Origin: JAHDVS01 sp964370985
Lineage (GTDB): Bacteria > Actinomycetota > Thermoleophilia > Gaiellales > Gaiellaceae
DNA length: 64,000 nt
Direction: 5' to 3'
Assembly (NCBI GenBank): GCA_964370985.1
Contig: CAYJLE010000006.1
Location: forward strand, 1-64,000
Part shown: piece by piece, positions 27,353 to 34,972 of the stretch
Layout of the letters: every line of letters starts with the position of its first letter
How positions within the stretch are numbered: position 1 is the stretch's first letter
Notes under the pieces: generated by a model
Told to the model about the DNA's origin: nothing
Seen by the model: the letters and a program-made list of their open reading frames with translations, nothing else
The model's database searches: none
Made by a program: the position numbers and the translations under genes

Positions 27353-27932
27353 GCGTCCGCGTGTCGGCTTCGAGCTTGGCCAGGATGTGGCGGACGTGGC
27401 TCTTCACCGTCTCCTGCGAGATGAACAGCTTCGCAGCCGCGTCGCCATTCGACATGCCGTCGGCGAGGAGCTGCAGGATCTCCCGCTCCCGCGGCGTCAG
27501 GAGGTCGTGGCTGTCCCGGTTCAGGAACGACGGCATCAGCGCCGGGTCGACGTAGCCCTCGCCGCTCGCGACCTTCTCGATCGCCCGCACCAGGGTGTCG
27601 TTGGGCGCATCCTTGAGCAGGTAGCCGCGGGCGCCGGACTCGAGGCCGCGCGAGAGCAGGCTGCGCTCGCCGTACGCGGTGAACAGGAGCACCGACGTCC
27701 CGGGCAGGGTCGCCTGGATGCGCTTGGTCGCCTCGAGCCCGTCGGTGCCGGGCATCCGGATGTCCATGATCACGACGTCGGGCCGGCGGCGCTCCGCGAG
27801 CGCCACGGCGCCGTCGCCGTCGGACGCCTCTCCGATCACCCGGATGTGCGGCGAGCGTGACAACGAGAGGCGAAGCCCCTCCCGGACGATCTCGTGGTCG
27901 TCGGCGATCAAGCAGGTGATCTCGGATGCCAT
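27312..27932 (-). CDS. NarL/FixJ-type response regulator
   Basis: A 206-residue regulator. The receiver domain has IADDHEIVREG and the phosphorylated Asp57 in VIMDIRMPG. The LuxR helix-turn-helix is LTPREREILQLLADGMSNGD with SQETVKSHVRHIL. It forms a pair with the kinase-like gene, whose 5' end overlaps it. ATG 27932 has TAAAGT (27966-27971 on the plus strand read in reverse) as a weak upstream -10 candidate. It shares a 125-base control region with the divergent CBS-domain gene. A link with nitrate genes is not shown by position. Confidence 0.92.
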   Translation of the reverse strand: MASEITCLIADDHEIVREGLRLSLSRSPHIRVIGEASDGDGAVALAERRRPDVVIMDIRMPGTDGLEATKRIQATLPGTSVLLFTAYGERSLLSRGLESGARGYLLKDAPNDTLVRAIEKVASGEGYVDPALMPSFLNRDSHDLLTPREREILQLLADGMSNGDAAAKLFISQETVKSHVRHILAKLEADTRTHAVAIALRESIID

Positions 27933-27993
27933 CCCATCGAGGTTGTCGGCGTCCGCGGCTCGGGACTTTAGCGGGCGCCTCCGGGGCCGTGGC

Positions 27994-27999
27994 TATACT
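27994..27999 (+). promoter_or_regulatory. -10 box (TATACT) of the CBS-domain membrane protein gene
   Basis: TATACT matches the consensus at five of six positions. It predicts a 5' leader of about 50 bases before the GTG at 28058, which has its own ribosome binding site; GTG 28004 is in frame but too close to the box. Confidence 0.55.
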
Positions 28000-28057
28000 C
28001 GCCGTGCAAGTTGGACGACGACCTTCCGCCAAGTACCCGCGCCCGGGAGGCCGGGGC

Positions 28058-29362
28058 GTGAGTGACGGCCTCAGGATCTTCCTGGTGCTATTGCTCGTGC
28101 TCGGCAATGGCTGGTTCGTGGTCGCCGAGTACGCGCTGATCACCGCGCGCCGCGCGAGGCTCGCGGAGCTGGCGAAGGGGCATCGTCGCGGGGTCGCGAC
28201 CGCGCTGCGTCTGATGGAGGAGCCGGTTCGGTTCATCTCCACGGTGCAGATCGGGATCACGATCTTCTCGATCCTGCTCGGCGCGATCGGCGAGCCGCTC
28301 GTCTCGCATTTCCTCGACCCGTACCTACCGCGAACGGCGTCGTTCCTGATCTCGTTCGCGATCCTGACCTACCTCGGGCTGGTGGTCGGTGAGCTCGTGC
28401 CGAAGGCGGTGGCGCTCCAGCATGCCGAGCGGATCGCGGTCGTGATCGCGGCACCGGTCGACCTCATGCAACGCGGCGCCCATCCGCTCGTGCTGCTCCT
28501 GCAGGGCTCCGCCAAGGGCATCCTGCGGCTGTTCGGGATGCGCTCGGCGCCTGTCGGGATGGTCGTTCGCTCCGAGGAGGAGATCCGCTCGATGCTCGCG
28601 GAGGCCGAGGAGACGGGCCTGATCGAGGAGGCGGAGGAGGAGATGCTCTACAAGGTCTTCGACTTCGCCGACAAGGAGGTGCACGACGTGATGGTGCCCC
28701 GTCCGGAGGTCGTCGGCGTCTCCGTGGAGCTACCGGCCGAGGAGTGCCTCGCCGCCGTGATCGACTCGCCGTACACGCGCTACCCGGCCTATCGCGGCTC
28801 GCTCGACGAGATCGCCGGGATCCTCCACGTGCGCGACCTGTTCTCCGCGCTGTATGCGAACGGGATCCAGAACGTCCACGTCGAGGACATCCTGCGACCC
28901 GCGCACTTCGTGCCGGAGACGAAGGACCTCGGCCCGCTCCTGACCGAGTTTCGCCGCACGAACCAGCACATCGCGATCGTCGTCGACGAGTACGGCTCGA
29001 CGCAGGGGATCGTCACGCTCGAGGACCTGCTCGAGGAGATCGTCGGGGAGATCGAGGACGAGTACGACATGCCCGACGACTCCGTCCAGCGGATCGACGA
29101 GCACACGATCCGGGTGGACGGCACGTTCCCGATCGACGACTTCAACGAGCAGTTCGGCCAGGAGCTCCCGGTGGAGGACTACCACACGCTCGCCGGGTTC
29201 GTGTTCGGCGAGCTCGGACGGGCGCCCGAGTCCGGCGACGAGGTCGTGTGGGACGGGCTGCGCTTCCAGGTAGTCGGCACCGACGGGCCGAGGATCGAGC
29301 TCCTCGAGGTCGAGTTCCTGCCGCACGAGGAGGCCGAGGAGGCCGAACGCGAGGTCTCGTGA
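28058..29362 (+). CDS. CNNM/CorC-like membrane protein with CBS domains
   Basis: A 434-residue protein of the DUF21/CBS/CorC_HlyC family. Four N-terminal membrane segments (DUF21, about residues 5-195) are followed by two CBS motifs (MVPRPEVVGVS and DEYGSTQGIVTLEDLLEEIV) and a C-terminal transporter-associated domain (IRVDGTFPIDDFNE). Members are linked to magnesium or cobalt efflux and membrane stress; the substrate here is unknown. GTG 28058 follows GGGAGG (28046-28051) and begins SDGLRIFLVLLLV; earlier in-frame codons give a basic, unlikely lead. It is divergent from the two-component operon. Confidence 0.9.
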   Translation: MSDGLRIFLVLLLVLGNGWFVVAEYALITARRARLAELAKGHRRGVATALRLMEEPVRFISTVQIGITIFSILLGAIGEPLVSHFLDPYLPRTASFLISFAILTYLGLVVGELVPKAVALQHAERIAVVIAAPVDLMQRGAHPLVLLLQGSAKGILRLFGMRSAPVGMVVRSEEEIRSMLAEAEETGLIEEAEEEMLYKVFDFADKEVHDVMVPRPEVVGVSVELPAEECLAAVIDSPYTRYPAYRGSLDEIAGILHVRDLFSALYANGIQNVHVEDILRPAHFVPETKDLGPLLTEFRRTNQHIAIVVDEYGSTQGIVTLEDLLEEIVGEIEDEYDMPDDSVQRIDEHTIRVDGTFPIDDFNEQFGQELPVEDYHTLAGFVFGELGRAPESGDEVVWDGLRFQVVGTDGPRIELLEVEFLPHEEAEEAEREVS

Positions 29363-29437
29363 CGCTTCCGTCGCAGGGCGGCACACACGCGTGACGCCGT
29401 TGGCGCTACCGTCGGCCCATGAGCGGAAGCAGACGCC

Positions 29438-29457
29438 CGGGCGCCGCCCGGCGCCCG
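29438..29457 (+). terminator. perfect 9-bp GC hairpin
   Basis: CGGGCGCCG and CGGCGCCCG are separated by two bases. It lies 75 bases after the CBS-domain gene and 28 bases before the next start. A terminator for the former or a leader hairpin for the latter are both possible; no T-run follows. Confidence 0.45.
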
Positions 29458-29484
29458 TCCGGCCGGCGGGCTTAGCTGCCTCGA

Positions 29485-29724
29485 GTGGAGCGTCTGGCGA
29501 CCGAGTGGAACGAGAAGCACTACCTCGAGGTCGACGCGGCCCTGCTCTTCCTCGACAGCACGGCGCGGCGAATCGACAAGGCGATCGCCACGCTCCGGGC
29601 GGAGGGCGCCGAGGAGCACCTGATCGAGGCGCTCGAGCGCTCGCGCGACGAGGTCGTCGACACCCGCCGGCGGCTCATGCAGGGGACGCTCTTCGCCGTC
29701 CCCAAGGCACAGCTGAGCCTCTAG
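29485..29724 (+). CDS. small helical protein of unknown function
   Basis: A 79-residue acidic/basic helical protein from GTG 29485 (begins MERLATEWNEKHYLEVDAAL). I do not recognise the family. Heptad-like hydrophobic spacing (LLFLDSTARRIDKAIATLR) suggests a coiled coil. Its TAG stop (29722-29724) is also the start of the TAGGGT -10 box of the next frame, so the two are closely packed but may be transcribed separately. Confidence 0.55.
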   Translation: MERLATEWNEKHYLEVDAALLFLDSTARRIDKAIATLRAEGAEEHLIEALERSRDEVVDTRRRLMQGTLFAVPKAQLSL

Positions 29725-29734
29725 GGTTGCGCGC

Positions 29735-29991
29735 GTGGCGCTGAGCGGCGACGAGATCCGTCGCAGGCTCGGCGAGCTCGCCTCGCGCTGGGGCGGCTAC
29801 CAGGGGTCGGAGCGGTCCGAGGCGCAGACGTTCCTCAACGAGCTGCTCCGCTGCTACGGGGTCGACCGCGTCGAGGTCGGCGCCCGTTTCGAGGAGCGGG
29901 CCCGCGGGGGCCGGTCGAGTCGAATCGCCGGCTCCTCGAGCTGAACCGCAAGATCGCCGCGGGTGAGATCGAGTACGCGCCCTTCGGGTAG
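29735..29991 (+). pseudogene. remnant of an MmeI-like restriction/DNA methyltransferase gene
   Basis: The first about 50 codons (GTG 29735) encode LGELASRWGGYQGSERSEAQ and then TFLNELLRCYGVDR, which resembles the N-terminal domain of large MmeI-type restriction-modification proteins (EAQTFxNEL...FGVDR...FEE). The frame then closes at 29942. A different frame (29911-29991) reads NRRLLELNRKIAAGEIEY then APFG and stop, like a C-terminal end of such methylases. About a thousand central codons are missing, so an internal deletion is inferred. TAGGGT (29722-29727) still lies seven bases before the start. The family match is from memory of the motifs and is moderately sure. Confidence 0.55.
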
Positions 29992-29994
29992 GAG

Positions 29995-30411
29995 TCAGAG
30001 CGATCCGAGCGGCGCGATCGCCCGCACCGGCTGGCCGGTCACCTCGGCGATCAGTTCGAAGTGCCGGTCGTAGTGGAGAACCGGCATCTCCGCGGCCTCG
30101 GCGGCGGCGGCGACCAGGAGATCGACGAGAGGCGGTCGACGGTGGTGAGAAGGCCCATGCTCGGCCAGCGCCTGCATGACGTCCATCGCGCGCCGCCATA
30201 CGCGTTCGGAAATCGGGCAGCGACGGAGGGCGTCGAGGTCCGCGCGGCGACGCTCGAGCTCGGTCGCAGCGCGGGCTTCCCGCAATAGCTCCATCATGAC
30301 GGCGTCGCACGTCGCGATCTCTCCGGCCGCCAGGCGCTCGCCGAAGGCGCGTTGTTGCTCGGCCTGCAGTCTGCTAGCCGTCCAAGCGCTCGTGTCGGCG
30401 AGGTCGATCAC
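29995..30411 (-). CDS. vapC: PIN-domain ribonuclease toxin (VapC)
   Basis: A 138-residue PIN-domain protein. Acidic active-site residues expected for VapC are Asp6 (DLADTSAW), Glu41 (VMMELLRE), Asp97 (PPLVDLLVAAAAE) and Asp115 (HYDRHFE). Such toxins cut tRNA or other RNA when freed from the antitoxin. Its start overlaps the antitoxin stop by four bases. It lies right behind the restriction-modification remnant, a common place for addiction modules. Confidence 0.92.
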   Translation of the reverse strand: MIDLADTSAWTASRLQAEQQRAFGERLAAGEIATCDAVMMELLREARAATELERRRADLDALRRCPISERVWRRAMDVMQALAEHGPSHHRRPPLVDLLVAAAAEAAEMPVLHYDRHFELIAEVTGQPVRAIAPLGSL

Positions 30412-30659
30412 GGGTGCGGGCAGCGGTCATCGGGATCGTCGGTTCCCCACTCCCGAATCCTCTCGAGCTGCTCGAGCGTGAGGCCGCCGAGATCCCACTC
30501 GGCGAGTCGCCGGAGCGCTGCCCGGCGGGCCACCTCCTCGAGCGCCGCGTGCACGGTGTCGGTCGTGTTCTTCGTGCCCAGCTCATCGCGCGCCTCGGCC
30601 ACGAGTTTCAGATCGAGGTTCAGAGACGTACGCTTCACGACGCGCTTCATCGTATGCAT
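30408..30659 (-). CDS. vapB: VapB-type antitoxin
   Basis: An 83-residue antitoxin with an N-terminal ribbon-helix-helix DNA-binding domain (KRVVKRTSLNLDLKLVAEAR) and an acidic C-terminus that would wrap the toxin (WDLGGLTLEQLERIREW). ATG 30659 or ATG 30650 may be the start. The upstream AT-rich DNA has the direct repeat ACTCTTT twice (read on the minus strand around 30662-30680), a possible operator for autoregulation, and TACTCT/TATGAC -10 candidates. Confidence 0.88.
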   Translation of the reverse strand: MHTMKRVVKRTSLNLDLKLVAEARDELGTKNTTDTVHAALEEVARRAALRRLAEWDLGGLTLEQLERIREWGTDDPDDRCPHP

Positions 30660-30706
30660 CAAAGAGTAGCGAAAGAGTCATATCACTGTGCCGAAACGCG
30701 AGCGGC

Positions 30707-30712
30707 TACCGT
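30707..30712 (+). promoter_or_regulatory. -10 box (TACCGT) of the aspartokinase gene
   Basis: Lies seven bases before GTG 30720, so the mRNA probably starts at or next to the start codon. It shares the short 30663-30719 gap with the divergent vapBC promoter. Confidence 0.6.
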
Positions 30713-30719
30713 TCCGGCG

Positions 30720-31955
30720 GTGGCTCTCGTCGTCCAGAAGTACGGCGGCACCTCGGTCGGCTCGGCTGAGCGGATCCGGCGCGTCGCCGAGCGGGTGGTC
30801 GCGACCGCGGCGGCCGGGGACCGGGTCTGCGTGGTCGTGTCCGCGATGGGGCACACGACGGACGAGCTGCTCGACCTCGCGGCCCAGGTTTCGCCGAGCC
30901 CGCATGCACGGGAGCTCGACATGCTGCTCACCGCAGGCGAGCGGGTCTCGATGGCGCTGCTCTCGATGGCGATCATCGACCTCGGCCGGCAGGCGATCTC
31001 GTTCACCGGCTCGCAGGCCGGGATCGTCACGGACACGCGGCACGGGCGGGCGAAGATCGTCGAGGTGCGGGCGCGCCGGGTGCTGGAGGCGCTCGAGGCG
31101 GGGAAGGTCGCGATCGTCGCCGGTTTCCAGGGCGTTTCGACCGAGGACGACGTCACCACGCTCGGCCGCGGCGGCTCGGACGCGACCGCAGTTGCGCTCG
31201 CGGCCGCGCTCGCCGCCGACTCATGCGAGATCTACACCGATGTCGACGGCGTCTTCACCGCCGACCCCAGGCTCGTGCCCGTAGCGAGGAAGCTGGCCGA
31301 GCTGTCGTACGAGGAGATGCTCGAGCTGGCCACCTCGGGGGCGGGGGTGCTGATGCCCCGCTCGGTCGAGTTCGCCCGCAACCACGGCGTGGTCGTCCAC
31401 GTCCGCTCGTCGTTCACGGGCGCCGAGGGAACGTGGGTGAGGAGGGAGGACGACTTGATGGAGAAAGCGATCATCTCGGGGGTCGCGCACGACACCTCCG
31501 AGGCCAAGGTGACGATCTCGGGCGTGCCCGACCAGCCGGGAGTCGCGGCGCGGGTGTTCCGCCCGCTCGCGGACGCCGGGGTCAACATCGACATGATCGT
31601 CCAGAACGTGTCGGTGGCGGGCCGCTCGGACATCTCGTTCACGGTGCCGATGACCGATCTCGGCAAGGCGGAGCCGATTCTCGGCGCTGTTGCCGCCGAG
31701 GTCGGGGCAACCGCCGTCGCGACCGACATGGACGTCGCGAAGGTCTCGGTCGTGGGGGCGGGCATGAAGACGCACCCGGGGATCGCCGCGGACATGTTCG
31801 ACGCGCTTGCGGACGCGGGCATCAACATCGAGATCATCTCGACGTCGCCGATCCGGATCTCCTGCGTCGTGCGTGCAGCCGACGTCGAGCGGGCAGTCGC
31901 GGTCGTTCACGAGCGCTTCCGCCTCTCGGACGCCGTCGTGTACGAGGGCCCCTGA
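30720..31955 (+). CDS. lysC: aspartate kinase, alpha and beta forms
   Basis: First enzyme of the lysine/threonine/methionine pathway, phosphorylating aspartate. The 411-residue alpha subunit begins VALVVQKYGGTSVGS with the catalytic Lys7. The kinase domain (FTGSQAGIVTDTRHG, GRGGSDATAVALAAAL) runs to about residue 245 and two ACT regulatory domains follow. An internal start at 31458 would give the beta subunit, as in Corynebacterium. GTG 30720 was chosen over longer frames because it matches known N-termini and follows a -10 box. Feedback inhibition by lysine/threonine through the ACT domains is expected from the family. Confidence 0.97.
   Translation: MALVVQKYGGTSVGSAERIRRVAERVVATAAAGDRVCVVVSAMGHTTDELLDLAAQVSPSPHARELDMLLTAGERVSMALLSMAIIDLGRQAISFTGSQAGIVTDTRHGRAKIVEVRARRVLEALEAGKVAIVAGFQGVSTEDDVTTLGRGGSDATAVALAAALAADSCEIYTDVDGVFTADPRLVPVARKLAELSYEEMLELATSGAGVLMPRSVEFARNHGVVVHVRSSFTGAEGTWVRREDDLMEKAIISGVAHDTSEAKVTISGVPDQPGVAARVFRPLADAGVNIDMIVQNVSVAGRSDISFTVPMTDLGKAEPILGAVAAEVGATAVATDMDVAKVSVVGAGMKTHPGIAADMFDALADAGINIEIISTSPIRISCVVRAADVERAVAVVHERFRLSDAVVYEGP
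31441..31460 (+). promoter_or_regulatory. internal ribosome binding site and start for the aspartokinase beta subunit
   Basis: GGAGGGAGGA (31441-31450) is seven bases before ATG 31458, in frame at codon 247. The resulting 165-residue product begins MEKAIISGVAHDTSEAKVT, matching known beta subunits. Confidence 0.8.
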
Positions 31956-31962
31956 AGGGATC

Positions 31963-32625
31963 TCAGAACGTGCCGTAGCGGTCGTAGGCCTCGATCGGGA
32001 GCATCCCGGCCCGGACGGCGTCGCGGATCTTGTTCTCGGTGCCGGCCTTCGCCTCGGCGCCCGCGAGCACGTCCTCCAGGGCCTCGCCGGGCACGACCAC
32101 GACACCGTCCATGTCGCCGACGACCCAGTCGCCCGGGGCGACGCGGACGCCGCCGATCGTGACGACCACGTCCCAGGCGACGACCTCCCAGCGCGGCGGC
32201 CCGTCCTGCGGCGTCGTGTAGCGGCAGAAGACCGGGAAGTCCTCGCGAAGGATGAACTCGACGTCGCGGACGCCGCCGTCGATGACGGCACCGGCGCACC
32301 CGCGCGCCCTCAGCGACGTCACGGACAGCTCGCCGAGCTGCGCCGCAGTCGAGTCGTTCGTCTTGTAGACGGCGACGTGGCCCGGGGGGACCGCGCCGAA
32401 CATCGTCACGATCTGGCGGACCACCGCGTCGTCGTCCTTGCCCGTCTGCGGCCGCCCCTCGACGGTGAACGCGGGGCCGGCGAGCCGCATCCCGGGCTGG
32501 AGCGGGTTCAGGCTCGCCGGGAGCGTCTGGTGCCTGTAGCCGAGCCGGTCGAGACTGTCTGCGACGACGCCGGTGTAGAGGGCGGAGAAGCGCCGAGCGA
32601 GGTCGGCGACGGTCGGATCGGTCAT
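31963..32625 (-). CDS. RraA-family protein (aldolase/decarboxylase-like)
   Basis: A 220-residue protein of the RraA/HMG-aldolase family. The core motif GAVIDGGVRDVEFI and the metal/substrate region DWVVGDMDGVVVVPG are clear. Family members act either as regulators of RNase E or as 4-hydroxy-4-methyl-2-oxoglutarate aldolases/oxaloacetate decarboxylases; with no RNase context the enzyme role is likelier. It is often misannotated as a demethylmenaquinone methyltransferase. It stands alone, convergent with lysC, seven bases away. Confidence 0.85.
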   Translation of the reverse strand: MTDPTVADLARRFSALYTGVVADSLDRLGYRHQTLPASLNPLQPGMRLAGPAFTVEGRPQTGKDDDAVVRQIVTMFGAVPPGHVAVYKTNDSTAAQLGELSVTSLRARGCAGAVIDGGVRDVEFILREDFPVFCRYTTPQDGPPRWEVVAWDVVVTIGGVRVAPGDWVVGDMDGVVVVPGEALEDVLAGAEAKAGTENKIRDAVRAGMLPIEAYDRYGTF

Positions 32626-32705
32626 TGGCTGCTCCCGGTCGAGGTTTCCGGTAGCTTCCCCGAGCCGCCCGGCTCGCGCAAGCAGGAACCGCGGCGACCG
32701 GGTCC

Positions 32706-33758
32706 CTATCCGAGCACGAGCTGGCGGTACGGCTCCAGCTTCGACACGCCCACGCCGACGAGCCGGAGCGCGCCGGGACGGTCCGCGAGCGCCCGGTCGA
32801 GGAGCTCGCAGGCGAGCTGGCCGATCCTGTCGGGGTCGTCGACTCCGACCGGCAGCGTCCGCGAGCGGCTGCGGATCGAGAAGTCCGGGTAGCGCACCTT
32901 CGTCGTCACCGTCCGGGCCGCCTGCCCGGACGCGGTCAGGCGGTCGGCCACGCGCGAGGCCATCCGTCGCAGCTCGTCGTGCAGCCGCTCGCGGTCGGCA
33001 ACGTCGCGCTCGAACGTCTCCTCCGTCGAGATCGACACGGCCTCGGCCTCGAGCTCGAGCGGCCTCGGGTCGATGCCGCGGGCGCGATCACGGAGTAGCA
33101 GCCCGACCTTGCCCGGCAGCAGCCGCTCGAGCTCGCCGTCGGGGAGCCCCGCGAGCGCGCCGATCGTCGCGATCCCGGCTGCCGCCAGGCGCTGCTCCGC
33201 CTTCGGGCCGACGCCGGGGAGGAGCCGGACGTCGAATGGGGCGAGGAACTCCGCCTCCCGCCCCGGCGACACCACGGTCAGCCCACCGGGCTTGCGCCGG
33301 TCGCTCGCGACCTTCGCGACCACCTTGCACGGGGCGACGCCCAGCGAGCAGGAGAGGCTCGTCGTGGCTCGCACGGTCGCCTGCACCGCCTCGGCGACCG
33401 CTCGTGCCCGCACGAAGTCCGCGGCCACCTCGCCGACGTCGAGGTAGCCCTCGTCGATCCCCACCTGCTCCACCGTCGGGCACACCTCTCGCACCGCCCG
33501 CCACACCGTCTCCGAGTAGGCGCGATAGACCCGGTGTCGCGGCGTCAGGAATACCGCGTCGGGGCAGCGGCGCAGCGCCTCCGCGCAGCTCATCGCGGAG
33601 CGGATGCCGAAGCGGCGCGCCGGGTAGTTCGCGGTGGCGACGACGCCGCGCCCCCGGGGGTCGCCCCCGACGACGAGTGGCCGGGCTCGCAGCTCGGGCC
33701 GCTCGAGCTCCTCCACCGCGGCGAAGAAGGCGTCGAGGTCGAGGTGGGCGACGATCAT
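32706..33758 (-). CDS. dinB: Y-family DNA polymerase IV
   Basis: Translesion polymerase of 350 residues. N-terminal metal-binding DLDAFF (Asp7, Asp9), helix-hairpin-helix region LLPGVGPKAEQRLAAAGI and little-finger domain (TVTTKVRYPDFSIRSRS) are all present. The usual SIDEAYLD motif reads GIDEGYLD (residues 100-107): the catalytic Asp102 and Glu103 are kept, but the flanking Ser and Ala are both Gly. The C-terminus YRQLVLG resembles a beta-clamp binding motif. It is followed 16 bases downstream of the pterin dehydratase gene on the same strand. Confidence 0.95.
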   Translation of the reverse strand: MIVAHLDLDAFFAAVEELERPELRARPLVVGGDPRGRGVVATANYPARRFGIRSAMSCAEALRRCPDAVFLTPRHRVYRAYSETVWRAVREVCPTVEQVGIDEGYLDVGEVAADFVRARAVAEAVQATVRATTSLSCSLGVAPCKVVAKVASDRRKPGGLTVVSPGREAEFLAPFDVRLLPGVGPKAEQRLAAAGIATIGALAGLPDGELERLLPGKVGLLLRDRARGIDPRPLELEAEAVSISTEETFERDVADRERLHDELRRMASRVADRLTASGQAARTVTTKVRYPDFSIRSRSRTLPVGVDDPDRIGQLACELLDRALADRPGALRLVGVGVSKLEPYRQLVLG

Positions 33759-33774
33759 CCGGCGCGGGCGGGCC

Positions 33775-34026
33775 CTAGCCGGCGAGCTCGCCGGCCCGCC
33801 GCGCGAGCGCGACGTCGAGCTCCGTGATCGCGTCGCGCGAGTGGGTGCGGAGGCGCAGCTTGACCTGCCGGTAGCGGATCTCGATGTCGGGGTGGTGGCT
33901 CTCCGCCTCGGCCGCCTCTGCGACCCGGTTCACGAACGCGATCGCATCCGGAAAGCTCTCGAATTCGAACGTGCGCTCGAGCGCGCCATCGACGACCGCC
34001 CACTCCTGCGGGTACCCTGACTCCAC
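33775..34026 (-). CDS. pterin-4a-carbinolamine dehydratase family protein
   Basis: An 83-residue protein beginning VESGYPQEWAVVDGALERTF. The family signature with catalytic histidines reads AESHHPDIEIRYRQVKLRL. The enzyme dehydrates 4a-hydroxytetrahydropterins; many bacterial members have no known partner hydroxylase and none is seen here. GTG 34026 was chosen over an upstream ATG because CATACT (34033-34038, minus strand) lies exactly six bases ahead. It is likely cotranscribed with dinB. Confidence 0.88.
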   Translation of the reverse strand: MESGYPQEWAVVDGALERTFEFESFPDAIAFVNRVAEAAEAESHHPDIEIRYRQVKLRLRTHSRDAITELDVALARRAGELAG

Positions 34027-34082
34027 GGTTCCAGTATGCCGTCCGGATCCGACGGGCCGAGCCAACGGGAGGGAGGAGCCCC

Positions 34083-34448
34083 ATGCAACTGTCCCTACGC
34101 CGCGTCCTCGCGCTGGCCACCGCCGCTCTCGCCCTCGCCGCCGCTCCGGCGCTCCAGGCGGCCCCGGCGATCGTCGCCCTGCAGGCCACGGTCGGGCCCG
34201 GCTTCACGATCACCCTGACCAAGGGCGGCAAGAAGGTGACCAAGCTGACGGCGGGCAGGTACAGGATCGTCGTCAGGGATCTCTCGAGCATCCACAACTT
34301 CCACCTCAGCGGCCCCGGTGTGAACCGGAAGACCAGCGTCTCCAAGGTGGTCACGGCGACCTGGACGCTCACGCTCGCGAAGGGCTCCTACACGTTCATT
34401 TGTGACCCGCACCCGACCTCGATGAGGGGGACGTTCAGGGTCACGTAG
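34083..34448 (+). CDS. secreted cupredoxin-like copper protein
   Basis: A 121-residue exported protein. Signal peptide residues 1-27 (LALATAALALAAAPALQA) are followed by a single beta domain. Type 1 copper ligands are visible: His71 or His74 (SSIHNFHLSG), then Cys107, His110 and Met114 in CDPHPTSM. ATG 34083 follows GGGAGGGAGGAG. Such small blue-copper-like proteins carry electrons outside the membrane; a link with the nitrate chain 15 kb away is only speculative. Confidence 0.85.
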   Translation: MQLSLRRVLALATAALALAAAPALQAAPAIVALQATVGPGFTITLTKGGKKVTKLTAGRYRIVVRDLSSIHNFHLSGPGVNRKTSVSKVVTATWTLTLAKGSYTFICDPHPTSMRGTFRVT

Positions 34449-34462
34449 CCGCGGGACGGGGC

Positions 34463-34882
34463 CTACATGCTCGTCTCGCTGACGGTGAGGACACCGTCCG
34501 CAACCTCGCCGAGCACGGACACCGGGCCTTCCGACCAGGCGGCCTGCGCGAGATCGGGCTCCGTCGTCCGCGTGAGGCCCTCGACCGTGTCGAGATCGAG
34601 CCCATCGACGACGAGCGACGCGCCGCCGCACTGGGGCGGGTAGGACTCCGCGAGCAGGTCGCAGAGCCGTACCGGCTCCCCGTCGCGCGCGACGATGTAG
34701 CCGCGCACGAGCAGCGGCCCGGCGAGCGTCGAGGCGAGCGCCCCCTCGACCGAGAGCGCCTCACCGGGCGCGGGCGCCGCGGAACCGCCTCCGTCGTTGC
34801 CGTCGTCGCCGCCACCGCAGGCCGCGAGCGCGAGGGCGAGAGCGAGCGCGAGCAGCGCTATTCGGTAGCCGACCCGTCCCAT
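34463..34882 (-). CDS. lipoprotein of unknown function
   Basis: A 139-residue predicted lipoprotein. Signal sequence ALLALALALALAAC ends in a lipobox with Cys22, then a Gly/Asp-rich tether (CGGGDDGNDGGG). The mature domain has a Cys pair (RLCDLLAESYPPQCGG) that may form a disulfide. ATG 34882 follows GGGAGGA. I do not recognise the globular domain; the phrase VRGYIVARDGEPVRLCD hints at an OB-like fold, but this is weak. Confidence 0.75.
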   Translation of the reverse strand: MGRVGYRIALLALALALALAACGGGDDGNDGGGSAAPAPGEALSVEGALASTLAGPLLVRGYIVARDGEPVRLCDLLAESYPPQCGGASLVVDGLDLDTVEGLTRTTEPDLAQAAWSEGPVSVLGEVADGVLTVSETSM

Positions 34883-34972
34883 CGTGTCCTCCCTTACCTC
34901 CGAGGTGTCAGTTTCCCGTTCTTTCCTTTCGACGGGAGCGATCGGCGCGATGTTCCCGCCTAGACTCCGGCG

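Noticed and set aside
26561..27932. The two-component pair as NarX/NarL for the nitrate genes
   Set aside because: It is separated from the nar genes by several unrelated genes, and LuxR-type response regulators are too common for the name to be meaningful.
29419..29475. 18-codon frame with a TACCGT box six bases upstream
   Set aside because: Its coding part is mostly the perfect GC hairpin and the product is Arg/Gly/Pro only; the box may instead serve the next gene.
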